Shown: one piece after another, positions 4,655 through 6,850 of the stretch
How the letters are laid out: every line of letters starts with the position of its first letter
How positions within the stretch are numbered: position 1 is the stretch's first letter
Origin: Deinococcus sp.
GTDB taxonomy: Bacteria > Deinococcota > Deinococci > Deinococcales > Deinococcaceae
Assembly (NCBI GenBank): GCA_018260375.1
Contig: JAGLBF010000117.1
Coordinates: 1 to 6,850 of the forward strand
Direction of reading: 5' to 3'
DNA: 6,850 bases
Notes under the pieces: model-generated
Database searches by the model: none
Told to the model about the DNA's origin: nothing
What the model saw: the letters and a program-made list of their open reading frames with translations, nothing else
Position numbers and translations under genes: made by a program

Positions 4655-6358
4655 ATGATGCGCCCCCTTAACATGCTTACTTCGCTTGTGCTGTTAGCAG
4701 GTGTGGCTGCTGCGCAGTCTGCACCTCTCGCCTCGCCTCTGGCTGCTTCTAGCGCTGCCAGTGCCCCGCAGCTTGGTGCGCCCCGTGTGTACAGCGAAGG
4801 TAGCATGACCAGGGTGGTCTATGACCTGCCAGCGGGCGTTGGCTATACCCTGACCCCTTCTTTTGGTGGCTTGCGGGTAGAGTTGCGTAACTTGCGGGCT
4901 ACACCTAGCGGTACGCAACGGTTGGGGGCCAGCATCGGGCAATACCGCGTCACCCCGACCAGTGGCGGCGCGACACTCAGCTTTAACACGCCCTTTCCGC
5001 TGGGGCTCAAAGACGGCTGGAAGGCTACAGAGGCCACTATTGCGTCTGGTACTCGGGTACTTATTTTAGAAATTGGCCCCGCTGTGTCAGGCGGGCGTAT
5101 GGGGTCTGCGGCAGTCGCTCAGCGTAGCGCAGTAGTGCCGCCCCCGCTGCCAAACATTGCTATTTCGCCGCCCGTCACGCCCCCTGTGCAGCCTGACCAG
5201 CCTGTACCTGATGACCAGCTTGCCCCAGGCGATACGGTAACGACGCTCGGCGAACCACTGCCTGCTCCCGCCGCAAAACTGCCCGGCGCCCAGGACAGCG
5301 ACCCCAATGTGCTTAGCGGGCAGGCCCTCGGTAGTGCTCGCCCTGGAGCCAGTTTGAATGCCCCGCGTATCGGCATCAACCCAGGAGTCACACGTGTGGT
5401 GCTTGACCTGCCGCCAGGAGCCACCTTTCGTGTGCAGCCCAGCGCTCTGGGACTGAATATTGACGTGACGGGTGTGACCACCAGTGTGCGCAGCCAAGAC
5501 GACATCAGCCCCGAACTGCGCGGCTGGCGCTACCAGGCGAGTGGCAGTAACCTGCGCGTGTCCCTGATGACAGGCAGTGCGGTTACGGCCTATACGGGCT
5601 GGCGCAGCGTCTTTTTGCCGCCGACGCCTGGCAGCAGCAATTCGCGCCTGGCAATAGACTTGTCGCCTGCCTATGCCAACACCACGCCCCTGAAGGTCAC
5701 CGAAAAAATCGTCGCGGCTGTGCCACCTGTACGCAGCAGCGCGATGGCGTTTAGCGGCGCCCCCGCCATGATGGTACCGCCCAGCGTGGTTATTGACCCC
5801 GGACACGGCGGCACAGACCCAGGTGCTATTGGCTCTGTGATTGAAAAAGAAATCAACCTAGATATTGCCCTCAGGGTGCGCCGCTACCTGCAAGCTGCCG
5901 GGGTCAATGTCATTTTGACCCGTGACCACGACACGCAGATCAGCCGCGACAAAGCGACTGACCTCAACGCCCGTGCGGCGATGGGCTACAAAGGCGCGAG
6001 GTTCTTTTTGAGCATTCACGCCAACAGCATGCCCGCTAAGGAGGTGCTGCACGGCTACGGTGTAGAAACCTGGTGGAATGCCAACAATGAGGGCAGCTCT
6101 GCCTTTGCCAGCATCATCCAAGACAACGTGGTGTCCACCGCTGGCGCCTTTTCTAAGGGCCTCAAGACGGGCCGTTCGCTGGCGGTACTGCGCGGCTCAC
6201 GCATTCCCGCTGCGCTGATAGAAGTGGGCTTTGTCAGCCACCCCGTAGACGGCAACAACCTCAAAGATGACAACTACCGCGAACGCGTGGCACTGGGCAT
6301 CGCCAAGGGCATCCGCGAAGCACTGGTCTCGGGCCTGAACATGTCTGCTACCAAGTGA
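4655..6358 (+). CDS. Secreted N-acetylmuramoyl-L-alanine amidase with two AMIN-like domains (Amidase_3)
   Basis: A zinc amidase that cuts the bond between N-acetylmuramic acid and the L-Ala of the peptide stem, for peptidoglycan turnover and daughter-cell separation. The 567 residues begin with a signal peptide (about 1-20, hydrophobic LNMLTSLVLLAG, cleavage near AAA-Q). Two related AMIN-like domains follow at about 42-145 and 236-340: APRVYSEGSMTRVVYDLPAG aligns with APRIGINPGVTRVVLDLPPG. AMIN domains usually anchor such enzymes to the envelope or septum. They are joined by a Pro-rich linker (about 155-233), and a second linker precedes the catalytic domain (about 378-560). Zinc ligands are His384 (DPGHGG), Glu397 (IEKEINL) and His455 (SIHAN); the catalytic Glu523 lies in ALIEVGFVSH. 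All key residues are present. It is the only gene on its strand in this part, with its own promoter; ATG 4658 is an alternative start. A repeat lies 59 nt beyond the stop. Confidence 0.95.
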   Translation: MMRPLNMLTSLVLLAGVAAAQSAPLASPLAASSAASAPQLGAPRVYSEGSMTRVVYDLPAGVGYTLTPSFGGLRVELRNLRATPSGTQRLGASIGQYRVTPTSGGATLSFNTPFPLGLKDGWKATEATIASGTRVLILEIGPAVSGGRMGSAAVAQRSAVVPPPLPNIAISPPVTPPVQPDQPVPDDQLAPGDTVTTLGEPLPAPAAKLPGAQDSDPNVLSGQALGSARPGASLNAPRIGINPGVTRVVLDLPPGATFRVQPSALGLNIDVTGVTTSVRSQDDISPELRGWRYQASGSNLRVSLMTGSAVTAYTGWRSVFLPPTPGSSNSRLAIDLSPAYANTTPLKVTEKIVAAVPPVRSSAMAFSGAPAMMVPPSVVIDPGHGGTDPGAIGSVIEKEINLDIALRVRRYLQAAGVNVILTRDHDTQISRDKATDLNARAAMGYKGARFFLSIHANSMPAKEVLHGYGVETWWNANNEGSSAFASIIQDNVVSTAGAFSKGLKTGRSLAVLRGSRIPAALIEVGFVSHPVDGNNLKDDNYRERVALGIAKGIREALVSGLNMSATK

Positions 6359-6417
6359 TCAGGCCTGTGCTTCCGAATGACATGACAGCGTGAACACTGA
6401 CAGCGGCCAAAGCCATG

Positions 6418-6552
6418 ATACGGATTCCGATTGATTTGGCGTACTTCCGAATCAATCCGAGCGGATGCGAGTGGGAACAGCATACGGATGCCGCGGTATG
6501 GAGCCGCAGGCAGCGCTTTTCCGACTGTGGTGGAATTTAGCGGAATCCGTAT
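6418..6552 (+). repeat. Complete copy (B) of a 135-bp dispersed repeat with terminal inverted repeats
   Basis: It starts with ATACGGATTCCG and ends with CGGAATCCGTAT, a perfect 12-bp terminal inverted repeat; inversion symmetry stops sharply outside these bases. An internal near-copy of the 12-mer sits at 6482-6493 (one mismatch). At the left, GATTGATTTGG (6429-6439) pairs with CCGAATCAATC (6447-6457) as an 11-bp hairpin with one G-U pair and a 7-nt loop. It is non-coding. TA dinucleotides inside both ends would fit a TA-targeting element, but no target duplication can be proved. D. radiodurans is known to carry small intergenic repeats of similar size; I cannot tell whether this is the same family. 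Confidence 0.92.
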
Positions 6553-6717
6553 GAGCCATTGGATGCTCAGAGGAACGCTTGCGGCAATCCGCTACGTTAA
6601 CCCCCGAAAGCTCTGGCCCGGCCAGATTCCCGTGTCCCCTGCCAGATACATTGAGGTCCATCAGGTTGGTTATGCTGATGGGCTTCTTCGACGTCTTGTG
6701 GTGGACGTCTGGGTGTG
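6553..6717. other. 165-bp spacer between two repeat copies, no gene recognised
   Basis: No supported coding region. The open frames that cross it also cross the repeats and have no start signal. TTCGACGTCTTGTGGTGGA (6688-6706) resembles the TTCCGACTGTGGTGGA block near the right end of the repeat with a 3-5 nt insertion, so the spacer may hold an older, decayed copy. GACGTC occurs twice (6690-6695 and 6704-6709). Confidence 0.35.
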
Positions 6718-6850
6718 ATACGGATTCCGATTGATTTGGTGTACTTCCGAATCAATCCGAGCGGATGCGAGTGGGAACAGCATACGGATTCCGCAGTATG
6801 GAGCCGCAGGCGGCGCTTTTCCGACTGTGGTGGAATTTAGCGGAATCTGT
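6718..6850 (+). repeat. Near-complete copy (C) of the 135-bp repeat, last 2 bases beyond the window
   Basis: It matches copy B at 128 of 133 positions without gaps and starts exactly 300 bp after it. The differences are at 6740, 6790, 6795, 6812 and 6848. The internal 12-mer (6782-6793) is the perfect ATACGGATTCCG here, so this motif occurs twice in direct orientation, while the right-end copy carries one change (CGGAATCTGT). The orientation is the same as copy B. Confidence 0.92.

Noticed and set aside
5087..5806. 239-codon frame antisense to the amidase
   Set aside because: A shadow of the amidase gene: composition follows the sense codons, there is no recognisable domain and no start signal.
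6431..6718. 95-codon frame across repeat B and the spacer
   Set aside because: It starts inside the repeat and ends at the next copy; no domain, start signal or conservation evidence.
6418..6850. CRISPR-like array from two near-identical repeats 300 bp apart
   Set aside because: Units are 135 bp with a single 165-bp spacer, have terminal inverted repeats and occur dispersed in both orientations; no cas genes.

Overview
The window looks like a stretch of chromosome from a Deinococcus-type bacterium (Deinococcota). The evidence is a TrmH that closely resembles the Thermus enzyme, as far as I can judge from memory. In addition, several genes have a TANNNT -10 box exactly 7 nt before the start codon and no Shine-Dalgarno, the leaderless arrangement known to be common in Deinococcus. 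Base composition is moderately GC-rich, with an AT-rich patch at about 4390-4654. No species can be named from the sequence alone.

Layout: (1) 1-52 is the end of a small dispersed repeat. (2) 52-1173 (-) is mutY, an adenine DNA glycosylase. (3) 1367-2035 (+) is a DUF2270 membrane protein, divergent from mutY. (4) 2078-2734 (-) is trmH, a tRNA Gm18 methyltransferase, convergent with DUF2270. (5) 2774-3409 (-) is a YigZ/IMPACT family protein. (6) 3482-3604 is a diverged copy of the same repeat. (7) 3619-4254 (-) is a Nudix hydrolase of the ADP-ribose pyrophosphatase type. (8) 4255-4654 is a 400-bp gap holding the Nudix promoter, a decayed repeat end, an AT-rich stretch rich in inverted repeats, and the amidase promoter. 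(9) 4655-6358 (+) is a secreted N-acetylmuramoyl-L-alanine amidase with two AMIN-like domains. (10) 6418-6552 and 6718-6850 are two near-identical copies of the 135-bp repeat, exactly 300 bp apart.

The genes are conserved housekeeping functions: repair of oxidised DNA, nucleotide clean-up, tRNA modification and cell-wall turnover. They do not form one operon; at least four appear to have their own promoter. The Nudix enzyme and MutY both fit management of oxidative damage, but a functional link is only inference.

The most notable content is the repeat family. It has a 12-bp terminal inverted repeat (ATACGGATTCCG), an internal copy of that 12-mer and a conserved 11-bp hairpin at its left end. 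There are three clear copies, one diverged copy filling the Nudix-yigZ gap, and one or two decayed fragments in promoter regions. Three of the four fuller placements lie directly downstream of a gene in that gene's sense orientation, which suggests either a preferred insertion site or a role in 3' untranslated regions. I found no tRNA, rRNA, CRISPR array, transposase gene or unknown multi-gene system.
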